A stretch of 64,000 nt of DNA from Polytrichum commune (Eukaryota > Streptophyta > Polytrichopsida > Polytrichales > Polytrichaceae), in the NCBI GenBank assembly GCA_950295325.1, contig OX485805.1, positions 54,026,758-54,090,757 on the forward strand, read 5' to 3'. A program made the translations under genes and the position numbers. Within the stretch, counting starts at the first letter, position 1. Every line of letters starts with the position of its first letter. The notes beneath the pieces are model-generated. The model was not told where the DNA came from, did no database searches, and was given only the letters and a program-made list of their open reading frames with translations. Positions 35,773-48,073 of this stretch are shown here, one piece after another.

Positions 35773-36239
35773 TAAGATACACTCACTCTATATGGTTTTT
35801 AGCTTCAAGCACATGAACTCTCCTAGAATGGTTATATTCTAGTATAGAACTTCATGGACCCACCCTTATATGTGCTTACTATATGTCCTCATCCTAGAAG
35901 GTGGGCACATCTCATGTGAATAATGACTTTCTCTATTGGTTGTTGTTCATTCCTTTTCCAATAATAAAAATAAAAATAATGTTGACAATGATCAATAAAC
36001 GGGTTCTTGAAATGTGCATGTCCAAAAGAACATAATTACAAGTCATCTATGAATTTTACTTCAAGATTAAGAAGATATCCAAAGCCTTGTCTCCAAAATT
36101 AGTAAGCTCCACTTTAATCTTCCCAATCTTTAGTTGTTTTCTAATTCACTTCCCAAAATGTCTTGGACTATCCCACCAAATATGTATGATTGTATTGAAA
36201 ATCTCAAAAGCAATGAATTCCAAATAAGCAGGTGACTTA
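35773..36239. other. No supported gene
   Basis: Short gene-free spacer between MITEs A3 and A4. Confidence 0.5.
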
Positions 36240-36554
36240 GGGCCGGTTCACACTATGGCCAAACTTCGAGAGGAGAAGCGTTTGGACCAATGAAAATGCA
36301 GAAATGTCCAAAGTCCGTCCTCTCGGCCTTCACACTAGAGGCCGAAGTCCAAAGGACGTCGCCTTCAAAAAAGCCTAGGTGGCAACACTTTTAGGAAGTT
36401 ATGGCGCCAAGAGTTCGGCCTCTCAAGCAAAGTTTGGGTCGAGCAAAATGCTCGACCCAAACTTTTGTCGAGAGGCCAAACTTTTTTTTTTTTTAATATA
36501 CTTTTTCAGCCCAAAGGCTTCTCCTCTCGACTTGGGCATAGTGTGAACCGGCCC
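36240..36554. mobile_element. Tourist/PIF-Harbinger-like MITE A4
   Basis: The cleanest copy: ends GGGCCGGTTCACACTATGGC and, inverted, GGGCCGGTTCACACTATGCC enclose 315 bp, flanked by TTA on both sides (36237-36239, 36555-36557). An internal palindrome, GTTTGGGTCGAGCA and its complement, lies near 36430-36465. No coding frame. Confidence 0.93.
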
Positions 36555-36679
36555 TTAGTACCAAATGATGAGAGTGACACAACGAACTCAATAGATTAGA
36601 CACATTCGTCAAGGCTCAATCCACAACATATATTCAGATGTGGATTTATTGTTCTACATTCTTTATGGTATTTATTGTC

Positions 36680-37195
36680 ACATACACTATTTGTGAAGGG
36701 CCTAACTTAGATGCCTAGAAGTCTCAAAGTGTCACATCTACTAATTTCTCGATATGATATTATTTGTCAACATAAGTAACTTTTGAAGTGAATTTAATTG
36801 TACATCATAACAATTTGCATAGTGCATTGGGATATTGGAGATGATAGTTTTGGGTGTTAGTACGCAAAGGGAAAATATTGTTATACATATTGATGACAAG
36901 TAAACATGTGTTTACATTTTAGTATGCAAAACAAAGATATTCTTAAACATGTTAATGTCAAGTGTCATGTGTCTACACTTTAGTCAGCTGGTTGACCATT
37001 GTGCTACATAGGCACACACACCTCATAACACTATTGAACACACTCATGCACAGATATCAGTAAGTGCGCTCGAACGCCAAGTGTCAAAAGGTGTTACTAA
37101 ACAATGAAATTGTTGTGTAAACTAGGATATGCCTGACAATAGGGTAAGTGACTCTATAATGCATGTGTAAATACCGTAAACGGTGTACGGTCACA
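36680..37195. repeat. Dispersed non-coding repeat, copy 2 (pair at 11784-12340)
   Basis: Same orientation and order of landmarks as copy 1, ending in 'taaataccgtaaacggtgta'. A related tail, 'taaataccataaacggtg', recurs alone near 37945. Confidence 0.75.
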
Positions 37196-40100
37196 AAATA
37201 TGCATAGTAGGCTTGACGACCCGTTGAATATCGGCCACAATATAGTACTGTTACTTGTACTAAAGAGGATAATAATAACCCTCACATGAGACATCGCCTG
37301 CAGTAAACACCACCCATTGTTGCCAAATTCAACCGTCGATAGTGTGTTTAGAATACATTTAAGAATGAAATATTGTCGGGATATGGCAATTAGCATGAAG
37401 ATCTCACTTATACCCGTACTACGTACATAACTTTGAGCTATGGGGACTCCAAGAGTGCAAGTGGAATCACCAAATATAGGTCATTCAAATTGTGGTTTGG
37501 TCAAAGGGTAGCCAAACGCATTGAACTTAAAGCTAGTACTACTAATTTGTGGGTGCAAGTTAATTGAGGAATCGTATTTTATGAGAAAACCCGCAGTAGT
37601 TTTGACACACATGTCAGCATTCGTCTTTCTCTCCGGCTCCGACATAGCCCTTTAGCTCCATGGATGAATGAAAAATTCACTAGATGAATGTGTGGCTGTG
37701 TCATGGTAACATATGCAGGCATTGTGTAAACACTGTGTAACCATTTATGGTATTTATGTAGTGTCACTTGCTATTCACAATTAGACAATGCTACAACTTC
37801 CTCCTCTACGATTCAAAGTAACTAGCAAATGTTGGATAGGTTGTTCGGATATTATAGAACATATAATGACTTTACTTGGTGAGATACTACAATTTTAGTA
37901 AACAATTATAGTATTGTGTAACTTCAATACGTTAGTGACATTAAATACCATAAACGGTGTTGCAGTTACGGTCTTATATGCTAAAGATGAAATTAGGTCA
38001 TTCAAGAATTGGGTGGTAGTCATTAACCCTTGACCCATAAAGGTCAAAGGGTTTTAGATATTGAGGAAAGCTAAGTTGAAAGATTTTCAATGCTCAAGTG
38101 TTTTCTGCACTACGTTTTTGTAGTCATCAATAACATCATGATATGAGGCTTGAAAAACATGTGCATTGATATGTGCAATTAGGTGGCCTTCATAAATAGG
38201 TGGCATCTTCACTCATGCAAATTACCTTGGGTCAAAATCACCAAAACTTATAACTACTTTTTTTCATCCGTATAACAACCACAATAAGTACGGTTCATAT
38301 GTTTTGTTAATGTGGTAATAAAATATTCAACATAATGTAGAATATCGATAAATTAGCATGGGGCAACCCAGTTGCACGTATTATTGTAGATAGATATGAA
38401 CACCCGTTGTGATTGGAGCGAGCATGAATGAAGAACCATTTCACCTGCAAGTTTTTGCCCCCTTTTGGGTGTGAGCTCTATAATGGATATCAATAACTAA
38501 GACCATAACTCATGTATAAAATCTCGATTGAAAATATTCATTGAGAATAATAGCAAGGTATTATTTGATGAAGGTGTGTCCCAAAGTTCATAACCAAAGT
38601 ATGTACAACATAGGTTGATAGATAGAGATTATACAATGATTTGTAGAAATGATGCCTCAAAACACTTAATATTGCATAGAATTTATACATTGAAAACCCT
38701 CACGTAGTGACTTAGGAAATCTTATTGGCAAAGGGAGACTGTGTCAATAAGGATATGTATTCTAAGAAAAGGCTAATGATGAAACACTTGACAACAAAAT
38801 CTCAATCCATGTGGTGACATTCAAAAAACACCTCCGATCGTCCCATAATGAGTTTGAAAGTGGAAAGTGTTGAAATTCATAATAATGACACATCTCAATG
38901 TTTTGATGAGAAACTTGATATAGAATGGTGGAAAATTGTATGCATACTACGATGAATTAATATCTGGAAGTGATGCATTGTCAAGTTAGTCCTTAAGATG
39001 TGAGCACTTCATGAGGTATAGAGAATGATATTTATGAAAAGTTACGATCAAGTGTTTGAAGTAAATGACAATTTTGATAACCAAACTTGTATATAAAATG
39101 CTAATAATTATTTTCTTTGCAAGATCCATTCATTTGAAATTGGAAGTCCCAATTTGGGACATTTAGGTCCTTAAGAGTTCAAAGTTGGGTATATATTGAG
39201 TGTGGTACATCACAATAGGTAGAATCACTAACAAACAAAAGAAAATGTAGTGTATTTGGTCTATGAACAACATGCTTTAAAGAGGAAATGAAAATCTACT
39301 CAAATGTGATAATGATGACTATAGGTATACACATGGCATGTTGTTGAATCTAGGTCATTTATACAAACCCAACTTTTCCTATATCCTAATAAATTCATGG
39401 TCACTATTCGTGGCACTTCACCATAGTGCAAATTGGCATGAAAGCATCTCCACCCAACTCCCTCCAATATTGTTGCAAAGGGAGCGGAGGCATAACAATC
39501 ACCACTGCATCTCCCTCAGCATCGGTTAACGTAGATTTAAAAACACCAAAATGAAGAAGGACTCTAATTTGTTATACCAATATAGTGAGTCCTCTACCCC
39601 GGTCAAACATCACCTTTCAATGTTAGAAAGTGCTATCTTCAAAACAATTGATTATTATATAAAACATCACATCATTGATATTTTGATATTATTTACACAT
39701 GCCCATCATTGTCTCACACATTTTCAAGTATAATATTACATGTAGAGTAATGATTGATCAAAATATTCTTCAACTCGGGGGTTGGGTTGGGTGGAGTTAT
39801 CACCTAGCCCCAAAGATTCTTGCATCACTTCAATGGATTCAAATAATTCCTCCCACCCTCCCCCCCCCCCCATTCAGTCTAAACCTAAGATGGGGATGCT
39901 TGAATTGACAAACATGGTTGGTTGGAGACTTTTTAAACTACATAGGTAATATTGGTCACCGTGATGTGACATGAACCAAATTTTACTTCGATCTTGTGTT
40001 AGTATACGCCTAGATGTATAGTAGAAGCATCTACACCCGATTAGGACCCCATCGACAATTTATAGGGTACCGCAATTTTGATCAGGTTGGGATCGAATTC

Positions 40101-40439
40101 CAATCCAATTGGAATCACTAATGTCATGACACATGTCTTGGTTTTGAGTGCTAAAGTGAGGAGGGGGAATGAGCGGTTATGGCACACTCTAAACGTTGGT
40201 AATATGTTTGGGCCAACTCTTGGCTTCAAAAATTCACAGTATTTTCAAGTTAAGGAATAAGATTACCAATAAATTTGCAATCCTCCTTATTTCTACCTTC
40301 CTACACATGAAAAATTTGCACCACCTTATACTTCTTCATACTTGGCCCAAAATCTCTTAAATGATCAATTATGAGCGCCTCTAGTTTAGTGACCAACCTA
40401 ACAGTAGTAACTATATATATATATAAAAAAAAAGTTTGG
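37196..40439. other. No supported gene
   Basis: AT-rich non-coding DNA. 38155-38395 is a short copy of the repeat at 32440-33060. A poly-C run lies at 39862-39871. The left part of a possible family D element begins near 39444 ('gcatctccacccaactccc'). Confidence 0.45.
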
Positions 40440-40568
40440 TTCCATAATGATGGCGCCTCGACCATCATAATCTTGAGGCCTCTCCATGAAATACTGGACA
40501 AGCCCCTCCACTGCACTTTGGAGCGAGATTTAGAGGGAGATGTGGTGGCAGTGTTGGAGATGCCCTAA
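40440..40568. mobile_element. MITE family D fragment
   Basis: Read in reverse, GGGCATCTCCAACACTGCC and 'cacatctccctctaaa' match the left end of the element at 54016-54416. Similarity continues about 120 bp. The other end is uncertain. Confidence 0.55.
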
Positions 40569-40697
40569 GTGAGAGTAAGTTAGTTGAACTTGCGGCACAT
40601 ATACGGGCTTTGACCTCAGCACCCCGCATGATTTACCAATCAATCAATTGTCCAACTTTTGGGTGTTAGTGCCTATTCTGCAACCTACACACACATA

Positions 40698-41884
40698 CAG
40701 TCTAACCTTGATAATATCACACCATCCGTTTCACCATAAAGTGTGATATAAACAAGGTGTGACATATTTGATAATGTCACATTTTGAAGATTTGTGCATA
40801 ATGTGATATTATCAAAAAAAAAAGGTAGAAAATCAAAATGAAATTACAATGTAAAAAAAAAACAAAAAACAAACACAAGACTTCAATGTTTTTGAATGTA
40901 AAATATAATTCAAAATTGTGAATAACAACATGAGCACATCACAATGTGTCATTGAGATCAGCCAATCACTAGCTTCCAATGTAGCAACAACAACACAACG
41001 AAGAACACCTGCACTGCATGAAGAAACACAGCCTATGATAGAAAGTGTGCATTTAAATTCCAAATGAACAATGGTTCATTATATACAAGTGAGCTCGACC
41101 ATGAGCTTGACTAACCTACCTAGGAGACTGTTTCTACTTATGAGCTTGACTAACCTACCTAGAAGATTGTTTCTACTTATGAGCTTGACTAACCTACCTA
41201 GAAGATTGTTTCTACTTATGAGCTTGACTAACTAATCTAGAAGATTGTTCCTAATTGAATGCCCACTTAGGATGAGCGGCTAACACTTATGATCTTACTA
41301 GATTCTCCTATGCGACTATTGACTATAGAAACAGTGAAGACCATGCCACATATCTTGAGATTTCTACATTGCAAACCAATTGAACTAATTTAGCTTAAGT
41401 CGACACTACTCTGTACCAGCTCAGCTAAACCGTAGAACTTAACATCCTAAATTACTTCACACAAGCTGAAACCCTCAAAGACACATAGGTGAACACATGT
41501 GACGGAAGGTGGGGTGCATAGAGGCCAAGAAGTCTTGGCAGCGCCGTCAAAGACAACACCTTTGAGTGCCGTGTATAGACAGCACCGTTCAGGGTTGGTG
41601 CACAGAGGCGGCTCATGACCCTTTGAATAACATTGCATTTATCACAGGGGTGGCTCATGACCCTTTTGGCTACTACAATATGTCCATCCAACCATCACAT
41701 ACAATCCATCCATATTTGATATTATCACATTTACACTACGGATTTTGGAAAAAAATAGTGACATTAACAAGGGTGATAGGGATAATAACGAGGGAGTTTT
41801 ACACTAAGAAAATCGGTTTCAAACTTTTAGGTGACAGTATCAAGGTGTCCCATTAACAAGGGTGACATTATCAAGGTTAGACTG
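40698..41884. mobile_element. Tc1/mariner-pogo (Emigrant-like) TIR element
   Basis: The left end CAGTCTAACCTTGATAAT and its inverted copy at the right end form about 23 bp terminal repeats with one mismatch. A TA dinucleotide flanks both sides (40696-40697, 41885-41886). CAGT ends plus TA duplication are characteristic of Tc1/mariner and pogo-type elements, including the plant Emigrant group. Subterminal 'gtgacattatcaag' and 'gtgtgatat' motifs are repeated. The 1187 bp interior has no recognisable transposase and carries a 39 bp minisatellite. Confidence 0.8.
41101..41256. repeat. 39 bp minisatellite, 4 copies
   Basis: ATGAGCTTGACTAACCTACC followed by TAGAAGATTGTTTCTACTT repeats at 41101, 41140, 41179 and 41218. 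The first three copies are almost identical; the last is worn. Confidence 0.93.
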
Positions 41885-41886
41885 TA

Positions 41887-44185
41887 TGACGACGCAGTAG
41901 TGGTTAGGATACTCTGACCCATCCCGCAAATTCAAGTTAAGGTAGCAATCTCAGACGCGATCTCATCATGGCTCTCAAAAATCTGCAGCCAAACTATAAA
42001 TCTCAAAGTAACAACAGTAATTCGATGGTCGAAACAAAAAATAACTAAAAATCCATTACGCACCGGGCAAAAGAAAAGGTTATGGGAACCTGACTGATTT
42101 CTGGTCATGCTCCGAAACTCACAAACCGCAATTGGCTGAATTGAGGCACCATCCATAAATACTCCAAGCCTCTAAAATTAAGCACCTCATTTATGTGCTA
42201 TTCTGGAGGATGAATTGCCCAACTTGCCAACTTTCAAGGCATCTCCGGCTTCCAAATTAATCCACACACTCCATATATAGCACTCTTCTTACTGCTTTAT
42301 GAGGAGAACTCACCCCGCAAGTGAGGTTAAATAGCATCCTTTGACTTGCCGTGCCCGATTTCCTGAGCAAAATAGAACATGCCGCATGTAAATACCCGAT
42401 CGACGCATATTAAATCTGCTGCTGCCTTCTAAATTTGAGGCCGGGGTGACCTGGCAGTGGCTTTCGACTCATGCTCAGTACGGGCCGGAGGGGTTGCTTG
42501 CTTTTCTGAAGAAAGCCTCGAGCCCAAAAGGGACAAGTGAGCGCAACCGGTGAGCTTCAGTTACGTAGTTCGATAATCCAACACAGTAATGGCCTGCTGG
42601 CAGCATTTCAACTGAACCACCACTTTGTTCTTCTTCATCACACACACATTTGTGATTGAGCTTTCCACAAGGGTAATCAGATCTATGTTCGGGGAAAACT
42701 GACGGCTAGTTCATTATCAGCCGATGGATTTCCCCTCATGGCCGGTCCAAATTTCCAACCATCGGATGGCAATCCGACTGTAATGTTGATCCTCCGGCAA
42801 TTAGCCGATGGACCAGAAAATGTCCCGGAAATGTAGCCGATTCTTCTTGTGAGTTACTGGATTTCAGCCAGAAGCATCCAGAGCGCTATTTGTCTGGGGC
42901 ATTTGATGATGCACTTGAGGAAGTACCCTAAACCTTAAACGTTTTGAATTATGCAACCTTTCCATGACCAAATCCAATTGCTTCTATGAAGAATTAGGGG
43001 ACCCTTGGCCTTCAAGCGGTGAAGGCATTGCTAGGTTCAATTCCTGCCAAGGATATTAACTCTTCAAATTTACAGTTTTGAACATGCCTTTCTTTTCACT
43101 TATTCAAGATTTTGTACTAAGAAATGATTTCTAATAACTTTTCATACATTTTTTAAACAATTAGTGCCGATATGAATTCCATTTGATCGGATATTGGCCA
43201 ATGAAAATATGAAAATATAGGCAATTGGCCGATTGATTTTACAAAAGACCGGCTCGTGCATATGTAAATTGGAAAAAATCCGACCCTTCGTAGCAACTGC
43301 CGGCAATTAGCCACTAAGGCTTCAAAAACTTCCCAAACTCTGAATCAGATCTTAAGTTACACCGTTCAGCTTGAATTGATGCTTTGCTAATTGTGTGGGT
43401 GCAATCAGAGAAGTAGAATGAGAGGCCACACCTTGATTTTATGAATGACGTGCTCGTAGGGTGATGCACCCTTTTCTATAAAGGGAAAAATTTGCTTACA
43501 CCAACTGCCATGGAGGAAGGATACTGAGTTGGCTTGAGGTGGTTTGTTGTGTGGAATTACAAACTTAGTTTGAATCTGCAGCGCATGGGGAGTTGTTGGT
43601 AAGCATGGGTACAAGTTCACAAGAATTCCTGGGCCCGTGAAGCTTGTGAGTAATATCATGGAAGATTCATCACTTCAATGATTTTATGAGTGTTATGACT
43701 AAATTAGATATATACTACAATAATGTGAGCTTCATTGGCTCTTAGTTAGATTTAACAAATACTTTTATGAATGCACTCAAGCTCTAGATTTCACAACTGA
43801 CAACATGTATAGGGTAATGCATAGCTTTTGTACATATAAGTTATTACCCTTGGACCTAGGTCATCTTGGCATATTGTATCCATGCAAATGAATGAATATC
43901 TCGGGTCAACCCGATCCCATGCCCACATGTATCCATCATATGCATGTATGTCCATGCCCATGCTCAGAAACCTTGGATGATCCACCATCATGACCCCCTC
44001 CCCCTGCGGTCCATGCCATGTCCGCCATGTCCCCATGTTTTCTCACCAAACCACCTTATGCACTGGTAGTCCCCCCCCCCCCTCCCCACCTTTCCACATT
44101 TGTTTTCTCTTTCTTTTTGGACATGTGTTTGTTTTGGGGACGAAATGCTATGAAGTATATAGCCAAGTAACAAACTATCAATACT
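41887..44185. other. No supported gene; repeated GCCGAT words
   Basis: The words 'ggcaattagccgatgg' and 'gccgat' recur between 42715 and 43330. A protein-like 35-codon stretch near 42720-42830 has no family match. A poly-C tract lies at 44071-44082. Nothing else is recognised. Confidence 0.4.
42999..43053 (+). other. Truncated tRNA-like sequence lacking an anticodon arm
   Basis: CCTTGGC and GCCAAGG could pair as an acceptor stem. Between them are CTTCAAGCGGTGAAG, a D-arm-like hairpin, and AGGTTCAATTCCT, a T-arm with a B-box-like loop. Only about 8 nt separate the two arms, so the anticodon arm is missing and it cannot be a working tRNA. It may be a deleted tRNA or SINE piece, or chance. Confidence 0.35.
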
Positions 44186-44189
44186 AAGA

Positions 44190-45500
44190 ACAACTACTAG
44201 GATTCCAAAACATCCTTAGAGCAAAATTGTATGCCAAATGGCTAACACTAACCAACGCACAAGAAGTGGATCATAACATACACCTCTTGACAAATAGCCT
44301 CAATAGCATCTATCTCATCAACAACCACATGAGAAGACCATCCTCCCAACACAACCACCTATATAAGCTACTAACAACATCCATAGTACAATGTATAACA
44401 TGGTTATGACAAAACATAACCATCCAAAAAGTAAGAGCTCACACATGAATCATAGGACATGAAATTGCAAACTCACTAGCAACAGATGGAACCACAAAAG
44501 GTGCTATAAACCGTACACCACACATACACATAGCCCACACCATACCATATAGACTAGCCAAACCCCCCTCAAGCACCAACCTCATATGCATAATAAGAAA
44601 CCTACGAACCTACATCAAAACATAACACAACCGACTCAAAAAAAAAAAAAAAAAAAAAAAAATCCCACCAAATTCACATATGCAAAAAATTGCTCTCCAA
44701 CAAAGAAATTCACCACAAACTCTCCAACCACTTATAGAAAACTCTGCACACCATGGACCCCCAACTTACTTCTTGAGTTTTGATTTGTCCAATATATGGG
44801 TAATTGTGAAAAAAAAGTAAAGAAAACAAAACCTCTTTTGAGACACAAATATGCACCAACACAAATTGCACACTATGTCAAAACAATGATAGAGATACTT
44901 GGCCACACCTACTCTCCCTATGCAACAACAAATTCCTTGAAGGCCTTAGAATTGAAAGACACAATGCCGAGACTCAACAACTTACCTACTTACTTATATC
45001 CAATTTACACACAAGATACTCCACACTCACTAACGCTAGTAACCAACACCATACATGCCAAGACAACACCAATCCACCATGGCCCCTCAATTGTACATGC
45101 AACAAGGCATAATGCAGTTGCCTCACAAAATTACAATCCGATATAGGATACATACAAGGAGCAACCTATGAACAACAAAGTCCCCTAATTCCCACACCAA
45201 ACCTAACCATCCAAATCATTAAATTCACCTTCATACATGGCATATTCCTTGACCAAGTAGTACAAACAAAAGAAGACAAATATAAACCATGAATAATGTC
45301 ATAAGAGCATGAGGTAAGAGGCGCTATACACAATAGAAGCATATAACTCCTCAAAAATCTAAACATCCCCAAATCACTCATAATGAAAACTATGAAAACT
45401 ATCCACCAGATAGACATTAAATGATTCACATACCATGTACTCAACAAAAGAAAACTTGACAATAAACAAGAAAATGTATCTCCCCCCACATAAGATTGTT
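44190..45500 (+). pseudogene. LINE C-terminal relic: RNase H and conserved tail
   Basis: The plus strand encodes AKWLTLTNAQ, NIHLLTNSLNSIYLINNH and IQKVRAHT-IIGHEIANSLA, the core of a cellular-type RNase H as carried by some LINEs. After poly-A at 44640-44661, LLEF-FVQYMGN, TIQIIKFTFIHGIF, KEDKYKP and LNKRKLDNKQ match the C-terminal region that follows RNase H in one plant LINE clade. Catalytic Asp positions appear changed (TNSL rather than TDSL) and several stops interrupt it. The region is strikingly A/C-rich, G-poor on the coding strand. Differs from the zf-RVT LINE at 27395. Confidence 0.75.
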
Positions 45501-47719
45501 TATATATCTATACATGTATATATAGTAACGGATGCTAAAACAATATAATATTACAAATTAGAGCCCACCTGCCGCAAGGTAGGCAGTAAACCCCACCTTG
45601 CACCAAGGAAACTTTTGAGCAATGTAGGGCTAATGGGCTCAAAGTCACGTCAAACTGACCAACATTAGTTTCTCTTTCTTTTTCTTGAGGAGGAATCTTT
45701 GACATGTAACCCTTTTTCTTTGATTGTTTTTTTTTTTTTTTTGGACAAGAATGTTGGGAAATAGTAGGGTGACAACCACTTCCACTACTACCACCACCAC
45801 CACCAACAACACCACCAACACCACGTCTTCCGTTGTTATAAATTTCTCAACAAAAGTTATCTATAACATGACAATTCACTACATTAGAAATTTGATTTAG
45901 TGTGGCTTTCAAATTGATGTTCATTTTAATTAGAGTGGCTTCAATGCTTTATCCCATAGCAACAAACGTCTTATGCCTTCTCTAATTGTCACCCACTAAA
46001 TTATTGCAGAGATCATTTACCTGGAATGATGATGAATAGTGTGGGCCGTACTAAATCAGATGCTTAGTGTCAATCACGTTGTTGTCGTACCACTAGCTCC
46101 AGACACTAGATGATTTAAAGATCTATATAAGTGATAAAATTTGAAAACTACACCCATAGCTTTTGTAACTGTATAATGCCACATCATCCTTATAATGAGA
46201 ACCCATATATTACACTACATACCGTAGCTCTTTAGCAGCTTGGCACCTTTCTGCCTAATAATTAATTAAAGTGCGACAATAAGTTAGGCAACCCATAAAA
46301 TGATATTCTAAAATTGGGCAAATTCAAAAAGTAATTTAAAATAAGATAGACATTCATCCAAGTCATTTTTATGATTCATGAATGGTTTTCCTTATTTCAT
46401 TTGTGGTGGCTATGATGAATCTAAACACTTCCCTTAACCAACATTCCTTACCCTACAGTTTATTTTTTACTACTTTGTTGGATTCTAGTGAATGTCACTT
46501 GCATTATTATGATTTTAGGCACTCTTTGAATGTCATTTCTTCTTTTGGGACACTCAACGAAATTAATTTCCCAAAAATCTAGGCACCTTTAAATTAAATT
46601 ATTTTCAGCCCAAGCTGCTAGAGAACTACGGTATGCACTACACTAATGCATCCCACGAGATGTCTTAATATGTATGTTACAAACACTTACATCTGGCAAC
46701 ACTAAATTGTTTCATACAAATACCTCTCATCCATTTGACATGTTGAAATATGTACCCTATGTAGATTTGTGGTTGATTCATTTGAAATGTGTTGTGCTTG
46801 TCTAATTTGGTATCTCTGAAGCTCATTCCAGTGTCAAATTATCCAAATAAACTCGGACCTACATACTATTTCACGGCATTTTTAGGTAGGTGAATAAATG
46901 GCATGCTCGTGTGTGATGATTCCATATCACCCTTGAATGTAGGGTATCAAATGCAATTTTGGCATGACACAGTTCATGCACACAAGCTATGATTCTTTCA
47001 ACTTGTTGGCATTAGTTTTGATCTGAATTTTGTGGCAACTTTGAACAAAAAAACTGGGTGCCATTTCCAAGCTGACCAGTGTGAATACCTGCCGTCCTAA
47101 ATGCTCATCAAACTGTTCACGTAGCACTTGATGAGCATTTATGCCAGTTTAATGAGATTAAGGTAACAAGTGTGTCACTTCGGTATTTGTGGGAGTAATT
47201 AACAACATGACTTGGTTGTTACTGGGCAAGCCTCATCAATTTGGAGGGGGGGGGGGAGTTTGGAAGGAGCATGTCTTTTATTGTGTCTTGTTACCTGCCA
47301 TGGACAGTTAAGCATGTCTGCCCTTAAAAAAACACAAAGGACAAAGAAAACTAGGCCCCCACTTCATACTTTGTCGATCCCGAGACGGCTCATCACTGAA
47401 TGATGGGGTTTCACCCCCCTTTGGATGAACAACTTAATGAGTTTTCGAAAGCTGGTATCAAATGTCATCCTTTTGCAAATCAAGTTTTGTAATTTTCCCA
47501 GTTGTATTAATTACCCACCACTTTTGGTCTCCCTTCCTTGACACATTGTTTCTGGTGCAGAAAGCTTGTCGTCTCCCAATGCGGTGTTGGAGCAATCGGA
47601 TCATCTCAAACAGTACTGGCCCTCTTATTAAGATGTAATGATCTACCAGGAACCTTTAAGTTTTAAAAAATTGGTATACTACTTGGTCATTTCAATGTTA
47701 ATGTAGCATTTCAATTTCA
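45501..47719. other. No supported gene
   Basis: Contains a T17 run near 45727, a CCA/CAA microsatellite at 45777-45825 and a perfect hairpin, AAATGCTCATCAA at 47099-47111 with its complement at 47128-47140. A G10 run lies near 47248. Nothing coding is recognised. Confidence 0.5.
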
Positions 47720-48073
47720 ATATTGCATGTCCATGTAGTTGAAAGTGAGGCACACTTTGTGTTAGAGTGTCCGCTCTACAAGTCCAGCAAAAATAAGTTC
47801 TCTTCACTGTTTGAGAATGTAGTACTAAGGAGTGTCAAGTCTTTCTTCCGATTGGACCATCAAATTGACATCAGCCTCTATCTCAAGAGAGGCTACTGCA
47901 CTCAACTATTCTGTGGAATTGGCCCGTTTGGCACCATCTTGATGTACCATGATTCTCCTGGCTTCAGTCCGGGACTTGCAATCAATTTTAAGCCGTTTGA
48001 TTTGCAAGGTCAGTCAGCTTTTTCTGGGCTTTGTGGGGTTGCTTTGGAAGAGCTCCCATCAATGGGTGAGTAA
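47720..48073 (+). pseudogene. Retroelement C-terminal fragment (VESEAHFVLECPLY type), copy 1
   Basis: The open frame starts with VESEAHFVLECPLYKSSKNK, then FSSLFENVVLRSVKSFFRLD. An E-AHF-L-CP-Y motif followed by F-SLF is known from the C-termini of non-LTR retrotransposon proteins. A more decayed copy lies at 60097-60300 (VEDEAHFMLGCSFYNS), so the segment is repeated in this genome. The last 40 codons show no known domain. Start and full extent are unknown. Confidence 0.6.

Noticed and set aside
39851-39871. Assembly-gap-like poly-C and other homopolymer runs (44071, 47248, 51212, 51463, 58427)
   Set aside because: Normal for this kind of repeat-rich plant DNA; may also be sequencing error, but no feature can be claimed.
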